A DNA stretch of 35,838 bases from an uncultured Verrucomicrobiota bacterium (GCA_903845125.1 CAIMWS010000221.1:1-35838), one strand, 5' to 3'. Positions 9,201 through 17,774 are shown, counted from the stretch's first letter. Numbers and translations: made by a program. Notes: generated by a model not told the origin, from the letters alone.

Positions 9201-9801
9201 TTGGCAAACGGTGCAAAATTTCCTGGCCGTCCGGCAGGCGGGCAGCCAGGTGATCCTGGTGTGCAACGAAGTCCCGCTGGTGCAATTGGGCGGCTTGAAC
9301 CTCGGATTGTGGCAGCCGTATACCCGCATTAACCAGCCCCATGTCTATTCCTGGGTAATGAACAACTATTGGTTCACCAATTTCCGGGCCAGCCAGGAAG
9401 GTGAATTCCGATGGCAATATTTCCTCACTTCCACGCAGGATTCGGGAAACCGTCCCCCGGTTCAGTTTGGCTGGGGCTCGCGGGTGCCCTTGGCAGCGCG
9501 GGTTTTTCCGCCCGGCCCGAATACCCCCAACCGCCAGGCTGCATCGTTCTCAACTTTGAGCACCTCCCTTCCGAACCTCCTGCTGGTGGAGGCTCGACCC
9601 GCCCTGTCCGGCCAGGGTGTGGTCCTGCATATCCGTGAAATGGAAGGCCAGGACACAACTGTACGCCCGAAACATGTGCAATGCCTGAGAGCCATTCAGG
9701 GGGCCGATGAAGTCAATGCCATTGAAGAGGTGCTGCATGAAGACATCGATGGTCTCACTCTGAAGCCCTTTGAAACCAAGTTCATCCGGCTGAAATTTTA
9801 A
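6289..9801 (+). CDS. Secreted GH38-like alpha-mannosidase with N-terminal beta domain
   Basis: The 1170-residue protein begins with a Sec signal peptide (hydrophobic stretch about 15-33, ending NPVFGA). Residues about 40-320 form an accessory region starting IPAWLVAGPF, a segment often found at the N-terminus of secreted Verrucomicrobia/Bacteroidetes glycosidases. The GH38 catalytic core starts at 323 with TIYLVQHTHTDIGYTRP: His330, His332 and Asp334 match the zinc-binding H-x-D region. MQNDVNGAGW places Asp448 as the likely nucleophile, and FRWTCETSW and EGRIEIAGM match conserved strands. Downstream beta domains fill residues about 700-1170. Inferred role: removal of alpha-mannosyl residues from glycans in the periplasm or outside the cell. 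No clear Shine-Dalgarno precedes the ATG; an ATG 17 codons later would still leave a signal peptide. The exact subfamily and specificity are uncertain. Confidence 0.82.
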   Translation: MIRNVFHAYKIGRLTAMGAAFLSAAILSNPVFGANSETISLRDNGSIPAWLVAGPFASDTNHSGLRQDFLSAKGGEATAVGEEGPTGGSENSPLHWKLAFSDGDGMMNFHEALAISRYAPRTAYAFCQLQSAAEKKVVFAIRHNEGCRLWLNGDLIVDRPDRGGPDPVTRNYPATLKAGANRLLCKVEQVAGDWGFHLAVRDDQKKAAPGVSASLNTPLGIKGRIVSITYDTLPLVKKTSQGDRWLLQATVQSGGLKGVFMEARCPGWKDKPFNKVGDLPLGIHKVQLEIPPVNAGDTVQIETQSSGMALVSPQTKIPPPRQWTIYLVQHTHTDIGYTRPQTEILPEHLRYIDYALDYCDLTDNYPDDARFRWTCETSWAPREYLKRRPAAQVARLKKRVQEGRIEIAGMLLNMAETATESSLAASFQSLREVKQELGASIVTAMQNDVNGAGWCLVDYFSDLGIRYLTMGINKTRSLLPFDRPTTFWWESPSGKRVLAYRSDHYMTANFWQINQGTLDKFRPGVVGYLRSLAEREYPFPRVAVQYSGYFTDNSPPSTVGSDVVKQWNDTYAWPRLRQATAHEFLEYVAQEEAQKLPVYRAAWPDWWTDGFGSAARETAASRDTHVATQISSGLLAMSALLGAPGTPQAIRRINEIQDDLMFYDEHTYGAAESVDDPLAENTQVQWGEKGSYAWNAVKNSNLLREEAFGLVQDYVPRSTVPVIAVFNTLNWERSGLVRIFIDHEILPADKAFEIIDAESGKPVPAQPLTSRAEGGYWAIWCPSVPPMGCKTFQVRLKNEKRAPIPALEATTRILENGYYRLAIDPDKAAIKSLVDKETGRDLVDSAAPWQLGQCLYETLPTREFNREAFKRTPVRQVKVQAGAQGAIWKSLNFTGELDGCADKNGFKMEIRLYETEKRIELNFSLRKKPVTTPEAVYVAFPFQGSPSQLVYEGQGGLVVPGAGQIPGSATDWQTVQNFLAVRQAGSQVILVCNEVPLVQLGGLNLGLWQPYTRINQPHVYSWVMNNYWFTNFRASQEGEFRWQYFLTSTQDSGNRPPVQFGWGSRVPLAARVFPPGPNTPNRQAASFSTLSTSLPNLLLVEARPALSGQGVVLHIREMEGQDTTVRPKHVQCLRAIQGADEVNAIEEVLHEDIDGLTLKPFETKFIRLKF

Positions 9802-9803
9802 CC

Positions 9804-9849
9804 GGCCAGGTTAACTTGGCCAGTAGCGGGCGGCTGGATCGTGGCCGCC
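9804..9849. terminator. Two adjacent inverted repeats between convergent genes
   Basis: Directly after the GH38 stop is an 18-nt near-perfect palindrome (9804-9821, GGCCAGGTTAACTTGGCC, one G-T pair as RNA), followed by a 6-bp stem GGCGGC/GCCGCC with a 9-nt loop (9829-9849). The WD40 gene converges from the other side. Neither has a T run, so intrinsic termination is only a guess; protein binding is another possibility. Confidence 0.3.
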
Positions 9850-9930
9850 TGCGGCTGGATGCTTCGCCAGCCCAGCCGAAAATGGAGGCGTGGGGTGGCG
9901 CTCATCCGCGGCTTGATTGGCCAAACGGCT

Positions 9931-12447
9931 TCAACCTTCAATCTCGATATCGAATTCGCCGGCCTCCAGGCGGGAAGGCTCCTGGATTTGGATGTCATAC
10001 TGCCGCCGCCGACGCATGAGAGCGGCGGTGAATTCCAGCCATTGCCGCTCACGCCCGTTTAATTCGGCATTGCGGAGCGCTTGATCCGCCAGATTTAAAT
10101 CGTCCCAGGTGCAAAGGCTCACCGGGTGCTGGCCTAGCCGGGATAATTCGGACCGCCATACCCGCACTGTACCATCCCACGAACTGCTGGCCAGGGCGCC
10201 ATCAGCCAGAAATGCGAGCGCGGAAATACGCTCTGTGTGGCCTTCCAAAACTGCCAGGGGACGGCCGTCGGGCACGGTCCAGAGGCGGATGGTTTGATCC
10301 AGGCTGCCACTGGCCAGCACCGAGCCATCCGGGCTTAACGCCAGGCAGGTGACCCACCCGGAATGGCCGTCCAAGGTGCCGGTGGATCCCAGCAGGGCCG
10401 CCAAACTGCCATCCGACATATCCCAAATGCGAATGGTATCGTCCCAACTGCCGCTGGCCAGGTAACGGCTGTCTGGGGTGGCCACCAGGCAGCTCACATC
10501 ATCCCGATGGCCCGGCAGGCGAAATTTTTGCTGCCCGGCGGGCAGAGCCCATACGAGGATACTGCGATCCTTGCTGCCGCTGGCCAGCCAGGTGCCATCC
10601 GGGCTGGCGCAGAGGCACCCCACGAGTGCCTGATGGCCGGTGAGAACTCCCGCCGGCCGCCCGTCCGCCAGGCGCCAAAGCCTTACCTGGTGGTCATAGC
10701 TGCCGCTGGCAACCAGGCGGTGCCGGGCCATCATGGCCAGGCAGCTCACCACATCCCGGTGTCCGGCCAACACGAGGTGCGCCTGGTTTCCCGCCAGGCT
10801 CCATAGGCGGACGGAGTGATCCTCTCCGCCGGAAGCCAACTGGCTGCCATTCGGCGCGAACTGCAGGCAGCGGATAGGGGCGGAATGCCCCACCAACCGT
10901 TCCACTGGCCTGGCTTGGGTGGCCTGCCAAAGGCGCACCGAGTGGTCGGCGCTGGCACTGGCCAGCAGGCCTGGATGGGCGCCAAACGCCAGGCTGGACA
11001 CGTCATCGGAGTGTCCGGGGAATTGGCAGCGTGGCCTTCCTACGGCAACATCCCAAACGAACACGGTGCGATCCTTGCCACCGGAGGCGAGGGTGGCGCC
11101 ATCCTCCGCCACCGCCAGGCAGACAATGGCGTCCTGGTGCCCAGCCAGAACCTGCTGGCAGCGGGCCAGGCAGCCCAGACCTGGCGGCGGCAGCAATTCG
11201 GGATGGTTGGGATCGCATTCCAGGCCGTCCCGCAGCAAAGGCTCCGCGAGCTGATTCAACTGTTCCTGGAACTGGTTCTCGCTTTCCGAAGAAGGCCGCC
11301 AGCCAGCCTGGCGCAGACGATAAAGTATCCGCACGCTCCACTTGGGAGGGGCTGCTTTGGCCAGCCGCCAAAGCTCCGGCCAGGCCGCGTTTTCCTGGAG
11401 GGCAAAGCAAGTGTTGTCCCACTCTTCTTCGGTCATCTCCACCAACCGCCGCTCATGCCGGTGCAGCGTGATGGCCGAAATCCAATCCACCCGCCCCGAT
11501 CGTCTCGCCTTGGCGGCCAGGCGGGCGCGCAAACGGGATGGTGCCGTGGCGTAGGCCTCGCCCAGCAGCCGATGATCGAAGTCCACCGCTTCGTATTCAC
11601 CCCACTGTTCCGTCAGAAAATAAAAAAGCGCGCGGTCCAGGCTGGACCGGGGGGCAAAGCGATGGGCCACCGCAATCTCGCGCGCCACAGGATCTTCGCG
11701 GTCGATGGCCTGCCGGCAAAGCGTATCCTGGGCGTCTGGATTCCGCAGGGCGCTCAAAGCCTGCTGCGCCCGGGCCGCCAAACCAGGATCGCGGCCACGG
11801 GCCGCCTGCAGCAATGGCGCCACATAATCGGCCGCCTCCAGCAGGGATTCCCGGCCCGCCAGCAGCGCGCTCCACGCCCGGGCTGCGGGAGGCGCTTGGG
11901 CCACATAACCCGCCGCGCTGATGATGCGGCCCAACTCGCCTTCCCGCCAGTCCACCCAACGCTGGCAAAGGGCATCAATGGTCTCCTGGTTCTTAAGGGC
12001 GGCCAGGCCTTGGCGCGCGCCACGGGCAATCTCCGGATCACCATCTTTCATGGCGTTAACCAGGGGTTCCAATACCTCCGGTCCTTCCTTGGCAATATCG
12101 TCACCGCGTCCCAATTTAAGATTGGCCAGCAGCCGCACTTCAACCGGATTTTGAACCGCCCATTGCCACTGGCGCAGCCAGCCTTCCAGTTGCGGATTCC
12201 GGGTGGCCGCCCAAACCTGGCAAACCGCCTCGATCGCACTGGCGGTGGCGTTTGCCAGGGCGGCGCTGACGATCTCCAGGATGGCGGAATCCACCCCTCC
12301 GGCTACCGCCGTCGCGAGGATGGCGGCCGCTTCCGGCGCCAAATCTTTCGCCAGGCTCCGGGCGGCGCGGCGGCGCAGCCAGCTTCCCAGGATGGGGATC
12401 CGGCTGCCCAACCGCTGCCGGCATTGTTCCAGTTCCGCCGCTGTCAT
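9931..12447 (-). CDS. HEAT-like plus eight-repeat WD40 protein coupled to comEC
   Basis: The frame is open to 12522, but I place the start at 12447 because comEC ends TGA-T-ATG there, giving 838 residues and likely translational coupling. Residues about 30-245 hold alpha-helical HEAT-like repeats; two units are visibly duplicated (LEPLVNAMKDGDPEIARGA and VAPLLQAARGRDPGLAARA). A linker (TEQWGEYEAVDFDHRLL) recalls segments preceding WD40 domains in cyanobacterial proteins, from memory. Residues about 433-765 contain eight WD40 repeats of roughly 41 residues, ending in VFVWD, VRLWQ, VRLWS, VRLWR, ILVWA, IRIWD, IRLWT and VRVWR, mostly with GH and D-x-S/T-V/I-R-L/V-W signatures: one eight-bladed propeller or seven plus one. 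No signal peptide or enzymatic motif is seen. Probably a cytoplasmic scaffold; its partner is unknown. Confidence 0.85.
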   Translation of the reverse strand: MTAAELEQCRQRLGSRIPILGSWLRRRAARSLAKDLAPEAAAILATAVAGGVDSAILEIVSAALANATASAIEAVCQVWAATRNPQLEGWLRQWQWAVQNPVEVRLLANLKLGRGDDIAKEGPEVLEPLVNAMKDGDPEIARGARQGLAALKNQETIDALCQRWVDWREGELGRIISAAGYVAQAPPAARAWSALLAGRESLLEAADYVAPLLQAARGRDPGLAARAQQALSALRNPDAQDTLCRQAIDREDPVAREIAVAHRFAPRSSLDRALFYFLTEQWGEYEAVDFDHRLLGEAYATAPSRLRARLAAKARRSGRVDWISAITLHRHERRLVEMTEEEWDNTCFALQENAAWPELWRLAKAAPPKWSVRILYRLRQAGWRPSSESENQFQEQLNQLAEPLLRDGLECDPNHPELLPPPGLGCLARCQQVLAGHQDAIVCLAVAEDGATLASGGKDRTVFVWDVAVGRPRCQFPGHSDDVSSLAFGAHPGLLASASADHSVRLWQATQARPVERLVGHSAPIRCLQFAPNGSQLASGGEDHSVRLWSLAGNQAHLVLAGHRDVVSCLAMMARHRLVASGSYDHQVRLWRLADGRPAGVLTGHQALVGCLCASPDGTWLASGSKDRSILVWALPAGQQKFRLPGHRDDVSCLVATPDSRYLASGSWDDTIRIWDMSDGSLAALLGSTGTLDGHSGWVTCLALSPDGSVLASGSLDQTIRLWTVPDGRPLAVLEGHTERISALAFLADGALASSSWDGTVRVWRSELSRLGQHPVSLCTWDDLNLADQALRNAELNGRERQWLEFTAALMRRRRQYDIQIQEPSRLEAGEFDIEIEG

Positions 12448-12448
12448 A

Positions 12449-14902
12449 TCAATCGGTTTCCACTTCTGGTATTGGTTGTTTTTGCCGGCTGCCGCCTTCG
12501 AGCAACCGCTGCGCATACGCATCCAGCAGCCACCAATGGCCCGCCTTCAGGCACAAGGTGACGGAGCCAGCATCGCTAGTATAAACCACCGGGATGCCGC
12601 GCCGTTCCAAACGGTGCCGCAGGGGAGCTTTGGCCTGCTCCTGGCTGGGGAATTGCGCGGTGCATAAAATGATCAACGACGGCCGCACCGCCGCCAGGAA
12701 ATCTTCCCCCAAGGGCTGGCCCTTGACGGGAAGCCCGCTTACCACCACGTCAGCCGACACCTCCAAGCCGGAGGACAACACCTCCTGCTGGCCGCCCGGT
12801 CCCAGGTCGGAACAAAGCAAAACAACCAATCCCTCGACGGAAGCGCGCAGCACGACGGCCTGATCGTCCGCAGCCGTCAAGCGGATTCCATTGGGTGGGT
12901 GCAACACTTGCCAGTCGCCAATCCAATCCCCGCGTTGGACGACGCGGATTGATCCGCCGAGGGCCGCGCGGCCATCAACCAGTTTTCGCCAGACAGTCGA
13001 TCGCGGCCGGCCCGGCCCGGTCAGGAGTTCACGAATTTTATAATATTCCAACAAGCCATCAGTTCCCCCCACATGATTGGCATCCCCATGCGACACCAGC
13101 AGGCGATTGAGCCGGTTCCAACCTTGCGCAGCCAAAGCAGACCGGGTGGTTTCCGCCCCTCTTTTGGACCCTCCATCGATCAGCAAATCCGAGTCACGGC
13201 CGGAAAGATCTGCCCAGATGGCATCCCCTCCCCCCGCCACCAGGACCATTATTTTGGCGGGGTTCCCCCCCCACCAGGCGCTCCCGGCCCAAACCAGCAG
13301 GCTCAGTCCCAAAACCAGGCCGCCTGCCAGACGCATCCGGACGGAGAACCGGGCCGGAAGCACCAGGCCGAATACGGCGCAGTAAAACCAGGCGAATTCG
13401 CCAGGCGTGGGAGTTCGAACGTGAAACCAAGCCCCCGGCCAGTTGGCCATCCAACGGCTCAAATCGATCATCAAACGCATGCTCAACCAACCGGTGTGAT
13501 TGAACAAGCTCGTCAAATAGGGCGCCCATCCGGCGCAGGCCAGGGCCCCGGCATTGGCCACCAGCGTCAGGCTGCTCAAGGGCACAATCAACAAGTTGGC
13601 TGGCAAATTGACGGGGGTGATCATGTGAAAATAGTAAGCGATCAACGGCAGCGAGCCCAACCATGCGGCCATGGTCGTGGCCAGGCTAAACAATACCGCC
13701 CGGATAACCGCCACCCCTCCCTGCCGCCATTTGGGGACCAGTGGCGGCGGCAGTAGCGGATCCGGTTCCAGCCACGCGGTTACCCATTGCTGCAGGGGCG
13801 GGCAGAAAAGCGCCAGGCTGAGTACCACGAAGAAGGATAGCTGGAAACTGGCCTGGAAAAGCTGGCTCGGATCCCAGGCCAGGATGATGAGGCCGGCGGA
13901 AGCCAGTGAGTTAAGCAGGTTGCCAGGCCGGCGCAAAGCCCAGCCACCGATGACCACCGTCATCATCAGCGCCGAGCGGATGGCCGGGGATTGCCAGCCT
14001 GAGGCAGCCGTGTAAAACCATAGCAAGGGGATGGACAGAGCGCCCGCCGCCGGGCGCGGAATGCGCAGGACACGCAGCAATTGGATCAGCACCCCGGCGA
14101 TCAAGGCGATATGCAGGCCGCTAATGGCGAACACATGCATCGTTCCGGTTTGGATAAAAGGCGCGGTCACCTGGCTGGTCAGGGCCGTTTTCCAGCCCAA
14201 GGTCAGCGCCCGGATCAGCCGATATGGCTCATCCGCCTCGGGCAAACCGGTCGCTAAAACTCCCGTGGCCCAGTCGCAAAACCGATCGGTCAGGGGACGC
14301 ACCGGCAACGGCGGCCCGGCCAGCACCCAATCGTTGGTGGACTGGGCCACCAATTGGTGGTAAATGCCCAGCCAGCGCAGATAGGCGCGGTAATCAAACA
14401 AACCTTCCGCCGCGGCCCCGCGGGGACTTTGCAGCACTCCCGACACCTCCACGCGCTGGCCCCCAAAATACATGGCCGGCAGGACCCCAGGGGTGCTGAC
14501 CACCACCTGGCCGCAAGCGGGTTGCCAGTCCGAGTCCCGCAGAATGGATTCGACTTCCACGCAGGCAATAGTCCGGAACTTTGGAAGCGCGCCGAGTTCA
14601 TAAAGGCGCTCATAAGGCGTCTCAACCAACCGCCCGCGCAAGGTGGCCAGTTCCGGCTGTGGGCTGGCCAACACCCGCAGATCATACGGTGACCATACCG
14701 CCAGGCGTGTCGTCAAGTTGGTCCAGCCAGCCAGGGCCAGCAGCAACGGAATCAATGCCCAACGCTGATCCGGCAACCCCAGCGACAAAGCCAAAACCAA
14801 AGCCGTGCTGGCGAACAGCCAGACTGGCGGAGGCGCCCATAAGTAGGCCGCCACCAACCCGGCGATATAAAATAACAGGGCTTTAAGGAGGGGGAATTTC
14901 AT
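12449..14902 (-). CDS. comEC: ComEC/Rec2-family DNA uptake channel
   Basis: The protein (817 residues from ATG 14902, chosen because the VanZ-like gene ends at 14883 and AGGGGAGCC precedes this ATG; an earlier in-frame start would sit deep inside that gene) has the full ComEC layout: two N-terminal membrane segments, a soluble OB-like region about 80-200, the competence domain with the signature FAISGLHIAL near residues 258-267 and many membrane helices to about 545, and a C-terminal metallo-beta-lactamase-like domain from about 550. ComEC carries single-stranded DNA across the inner membrane during natural transformation. The metal motif reads SHGDANHVGG (604-613), with Asn in place of the second Asp of H-x-D-x-D-H; LIDGG is present upstream. 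Nuclease activity is therefore uncertain. The gene is coupled to a HEAT/WD40 gene downstream. Confidence 0.93.
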   Translation of the reverse strand: MKFPLLKALLFYIAGLVAAYLWAPPPVWLFASTALVLALSLGLPDQRWALIPLLLALAGWTNLTTRLAVWSPYDLRVLASPQPELATLRGRLVETPYERLYELGALPKFRTIACVEVESILRDSDWQPACGQVVVSTPGVLPAMYFGGQRVEVSGVLQSPRGAAAEGLFDYRAYLRWLGIYHQLVAQSTNDWVLAGPPLPVRPLTDRFCDWATGVLATGLPEADEPYRLIRALTLGWKTALTSQVTAPFIQTGTMHVFAISGLHIALIAGVLIQLLRVLRIPRPAAGALSIPLLWFYTAASGWQSPAIRSALMMTVVIGGWALRRPGNLLNSLASAGLIILAWDPSQLFQASFQLSFFVVLSLALFCPPLQQWVTAWLEPDPLLPPPLVPKWRQGGVAVIRAVLFSLATTMAAWLGSLPLIAYYFHMITPVNLPANLLIVPLSSLTLVANAGALACAGWAPYLTSLFNHTGWLSMRLMIDLSRWMANWPGAWFHVRTPTPGEFAWFYCAVFGLVLPARFSVRMRLAGGLVLGLSLLVWAGSAWWGGNPAKIMVLVAGGGDAIWADLSGRDSDLLIDGGSKRGAETTRSALAAQGWNRLNRLLVSHGDANHVGGTDGLLEYYKIRELLTGPGRPRSTVWRKLVDGRAALGGSIRVVQRGDWIGDWQVLHPPNGIRLTAADDQAVVLRASVEGLVVLLCSDLGPGGQQEVLSSGLEVSADVVVSGLPVKGQPLGEDFLAAVRPSLIILCTAQFPSQEQAKAPLRHRLERRGIPVVYTSDAGSVTLCLKAGHWWLLDAYAQRLLEGGSRQKQPIPEVETD

Positions 14903-15347
14903 GGCTCCCCTTCCCTGCTGCCGGACGCCGGTACCAAATCCATCCCAAAACCAGGGCCGCCCCGGCGGAATCAATGGCTACATCACCCCACGAAGCATAG
15001 CGGGAGGGATAAAAAGATTGGTGATACTCGTCGGAGCAGGCATAAAGCACGCACAAGGCGAACGCCAGCCCATAACGTGATGCCGCCCGGCTGGGGTAAG
15101 GGATTCCCTTTGGCTGCAGGGCCCGCCAACCCAAAGCTGCCAGCACGCCATACTCCGTTAAGTGCCCGGCTTTGCGCACCAGCAAATGCCCCCACTCCAA
15201 GCCGGCCCGGGAAATACCGGGCACCAGCCAGCGCAGGAACGGTTCCAGGAAACGGGAAGTATGGGCCCCCGAAAGCAAGTCAGTGGACCCTGTAAAAATA
15301 ATGCTCATCCAAAGGAGCACCCATGCCCATGTCCATTTGCGTTTCAT
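14883..15347 (-). CDS. VanZ-like membrane protein
   Basis: A small 154-residue protein with about four hydrophobic segments and the VanZ-family motifs: RKAGHLTEYGVLAALG near 58-73 and SDEYHQSFYPSRYASWGDV near 105-123, followed by an IDSAGAALVLG helix. VanZ itself lowers teicoplanin sensitivity by an unknown mechanism; most chromosomal homologues have no assigned role, and resistance should not be assumed here. CAAGGG lies just upstream of the ATG. Its 3' end overlaps the start of comEC by 20 nt, so the two are co-translated from one message; pairing of VanZ-like genes with others is common and says little about function. Confidence 0.85.
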   Translation of the reverse strand: MKRKWTWAWVLLWMSIIFTGSTDLLSGAHTSRFLEPFLRWLVPGISRAGLEWGHLLVRKAGHLTEYGVLAALGWRALQPKGIPYPSRAASRYGLAFALCVLYACSDEYHQSFYPSRYASWGDVAIDSAGAALVLGWIWYRRPAAGKGSHEIPPP

Positions 15348-15433
15348 TGACCCTTGAAAAAAACCAGGCTAACCGTCCCAACCACCGATGCCAAGCCAGG
15401 GGATTGCCGCTGCGGGGTAATCCAGGCCGGCGA

Positions 15434-17719
15434 TCAGGGCTGGGGTTGGCCAATCACCACGCTGGACCGTCGATCCCGCGGCTGGATGTCCCAGGTGGTC
15501 AGCTTGCCCTCCTTGACGATCCCTGTGATCACGGCGCCTTTCGCCAGGCGCAATTTGAAATCCGCATCCCAACTGGCGGGCCACGCTGGCAGGAGCCATA
15601 TTTTTTCCCCCGCTTCCTGGACCAGCATCCGTTGCAGGGCCGTGGCGCCAGCCCCAAAATGGTCGAAATCGGGGCAGGAATCCGGCCCTTCGCGGCCGTA
15701 AAGCGGAAACCGGCACATGGTGGAAGCGATGCGGAAACGCCGCACCAAGCCGTCGCGCGCCTCGGCGGCGCGGCCGGCATAGGCCCAGTGGATCTGGTCC
15801 TGGGTCCAGCAGGCATTGCCGAAAGCATCGGGATTGGTTCGGTGCCGCATGGTCCAGTCCACGATGTCTCCCGAACCCAGGCCCAGGCCGAAACAGGGGA
15901 AAGGGAATACGGGATAAAGCTCACCATTCTCCGCGTTGCTTCGCTTTTCCCAACGGTCGGCTGGCGCAATCAACTGGCGGCCTTCCACTACCCGCAGCGG
16001 AACATCCGGGATTTCGCTGCGGAACTGGAGCCAATTCGCCAGGTCATCGCGGTCACCTGCTTTCAGCGCCAAAAGTTCATCCAGGCAGACGCGCAAACCA
16101 GCCACATCCGGGGCCGGATTTACCGCAATCCAGAAGGTTTCCAGCACCTGCGCCGGTTCGAGCCGGAGCTTGCCATCCCCATTCCGGGGATAATGCCGGT
16201 CGAAAAAGAGCAGCACCTGGCGGGCGAACGGAATCAGCACCCGGTTGCGGAAATCCTCTTCGCCCGTGTATTTCGCATATTCAATCATCATCGCCAGGGT
16301 TTCGAGACCGGAGGTGAAGTAATAATCGTGATACCACCCTTCATAGGATTCGCCCGGCTTGGTTTTAGGAGGGCGGCCACCGTGGTCGCAATCCCGTTCG
16401 GCCCCTGTGGGTTCAATGTTCTCGCGGTAGTAGGCCCCGTCGTGGCCGAACCAGGCCTTGGTGATGGCGGTGCGCATGGGCAGCAAATCCCGGTAATAAT
16501 TGAAGAACGGCTGGAGCAGGTCAAAATCGCCGCTGGCCAGCAAGGGCCAATAAAGGAGCCGCTGATTTTGGAACGTGAATCGCCGTCCCCAAAGCCGGTC
16601 ATCTTCATGCGTAAGCCAGGTTCCGTCCTTTTGGCGCACCGCACCGGGGTGGCCATCAGGGGAGCCGGTGCGCAATTGCTGCGTGAAAAGCCCGCCATTG
16701 AATTTGGCCTGAATTCGGCCGCGACTCTGGCAGGCCATGAGGAACCGGAAAACATTGTAGCTTTGGGAAGCCAGAGCGCCCCCATCTGCTTCCGCCCGCT
16801 TGCCCGAGGGTTCAGCCTCGCCCCGCAACTGTTCACGGGAACCGGCTGGCGCCGTGCGGTCCGCAGCCAAAATCCAACTACGGTCCCAGAAATCGGCCCA
16901 CCAGCGGCAGTGCCGCTCCCAATCGGTTGGTGTATCCAGGCGTTGAGCTGCTTGCTGCTCGATCTGCTGAATCCACTGATCCGTCGTCGGGATTTGTTTG
17001 GCACAGGCGTGAATGCGAACGTCGAAGGTCTTCCCCGCACCGGCCAGCAGACCATGGTCGAGTTTCATTTGGGGGCATTCCAGGAGATTGCCAAACGTGT
17101 TAAAGCGGTATGGGTCAGGCTGTTTCGCCGCCATATGTTCCACCTGGTAAAACTTGAGATCCTCAGGGTAAACACTGCGGTCTCCCACCGTATAATACCA
17201 CAGCAGTTTCCCGTCCCTTTCCAGGCGCACATCCCGGGTTTTGTCGGGGCGGGCCCAGAATTCCGGTTGGGCTGTGACGCTGACTTCGGTGGGGGATTTG
17301 ATTTCCACATGATACACCGCGCGGCTGGCATCGGCCCAGATCAATACCACGACTTCCGCCGCGGTGATGCGGATGGAGCCCGTCGCCAGGTCCAACTCCT
17401 GGCGGAATGACTTTCCCTTTTGAAAAGGGTTTGGCTTCAGCGACACACGCACCCGTCCGGTTTTATAAATTTCGCCGGAATAGTTGAAGGCGTCGTTCTT
17501 GGCCAGGAGCAGATATAAATCGCCATCCTCGATCGCATAAACGCCCGCCGCAATGTCCCCATTGCCCAGCGGCATCACTCCCGAGGCATCCCGCGAGGGA
17601 GTATTCCAGACGACATTGTAGCGCGCAATACGATCGGTCACGGAGCTGCCGGCCAGGGCTGGCATGGCCTGCAGGCCCATCAGGAAAGTGGTGAGACCGC
17701 AAATGATGTTTTTGGTCAT
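15434..17719 (-). CDS. Secreted DUF5703-type glycosidase-like protein
   Basis: The 761-residue protein starts with a signal peptide (hydrophobic GLTTFLMGLQAMPALAG, cleavage near 23). The N-terminal beta domain carries RYNVVWNTPSRDASGVMPLGNGDIAAGVY (split here at residues 33-61), LLLAKNDAF and GRVRVSLKPNP, the hallmarks of DUF5703, which is related to the N-domain of GH95-like enzymes. The remainder (about 270-740) is rich in Trp and helices (FRFLMACQSRGRIQAKFNGG, PACDHG-type loops, YEGWYHDYYFTSGLE), consistent with an alpha/alpha six-barrel. Inferred role: periplasmic or extracellular hydrolysis of a glycan; the substrate is not deducible. It lies 55 bp after the di-haem propeller gene and 86 bp before the VanZ-like gene on the same strand, so it probably belongs to the upstream glycan group. 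No good Shine-Dalgarno is seen. Confidence 0.78.
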   Translation of the reverse strand: MTKNIICGLTTFLMGLQAMPALAGSSVTDRIARYNVVWNTPSRDASGVMPLGNGDIAAGVYAIEDGDLYLLLAKNDAFNYSGEIYKTGRVRVSLKPNPFQKGKSFRQELDLATGSIRITAAEVVVLIWADASRAVYHVEIKSPTEVSVTAQPEFWARPDKTRDVRLERDGKLLWYYTVGDRSVYPEDLKFYQVEHMAAKQPDPYRFNTFGNLLECPQMKLDHGLLAGAGKTFDVRIHACAKQIPTTDQWIQQIEQQAAQRLDTPTDWERHCRWWADFWDRSWILAADRTAPAGSREQLRGEAEPSGKRAEADGGALASQSYNVFRFLMACQSRGRIQAKFNGGLFTQQLRTGSPDGHPGAVRQKDGTWLTHEDDRLWGRRFTFQNQRLLYWPLLASGDFDLLQPFFNYYRDLLPMRTAITKAWFGHDGAYYRENIEPTGAERDCDHGGRPPKTKPGESYEGWYHDYYFTSGLETLAMMIEYAKYTGEEDFRNRVLIPFARQVLLFFDRHYPRNGDGKLRLEPAQVLETFWIAVNPAPDVAGLRVCLDELLALKAGDRDDLANWLQFRSEIPDVPLRVVEGRQLIAPADRWEKRSNAENGELYPVFPFPCFGLGLGSGDIVDWTMRHRTNPDAFGNACWTQDQIHWAYAGRAAEARDGLVRRFRIASTMCRFPLYGREGPDSCPDFDHFGAGATALQRMLVQEAGEKIWLLPAWPASWDADFKLRLAKGAVITGIVKEGKLTTWDIQPRDRRSSVVIGQPQP

Positions 17720-17774
17720 AGGATTAAGTGCTAATCAGGATTGGTGGTTAGGGCGGTTTTTGCCTGGTGGGTGG

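Noticed and set aside
7927..9417. Minus-strand open frame of 496 codons
   Set aside because: Antisense to the GH38-like gene whose catalytic motifs are present; no domain is recognisable.
10816..12561. Plus-strand open frame of 581 codons
   Set aside because: Antisense to the WD40 protein gene; WD40 repeats on the minus strand are unmistakable.
14883..15347. Glycopeptide resistance from the VanZ-like gene
   Set aside because: No vanHAX or sensor genes; VanZ-like proteins are widespread and not evidence of resistance.
15323..17410. Long plus-strand open frame of 695 codons
   Set aside because: It is antisense to the DUF5703 gene, which has a signal peptide and recognisable domain; the plus-strand translation shows no known motif.
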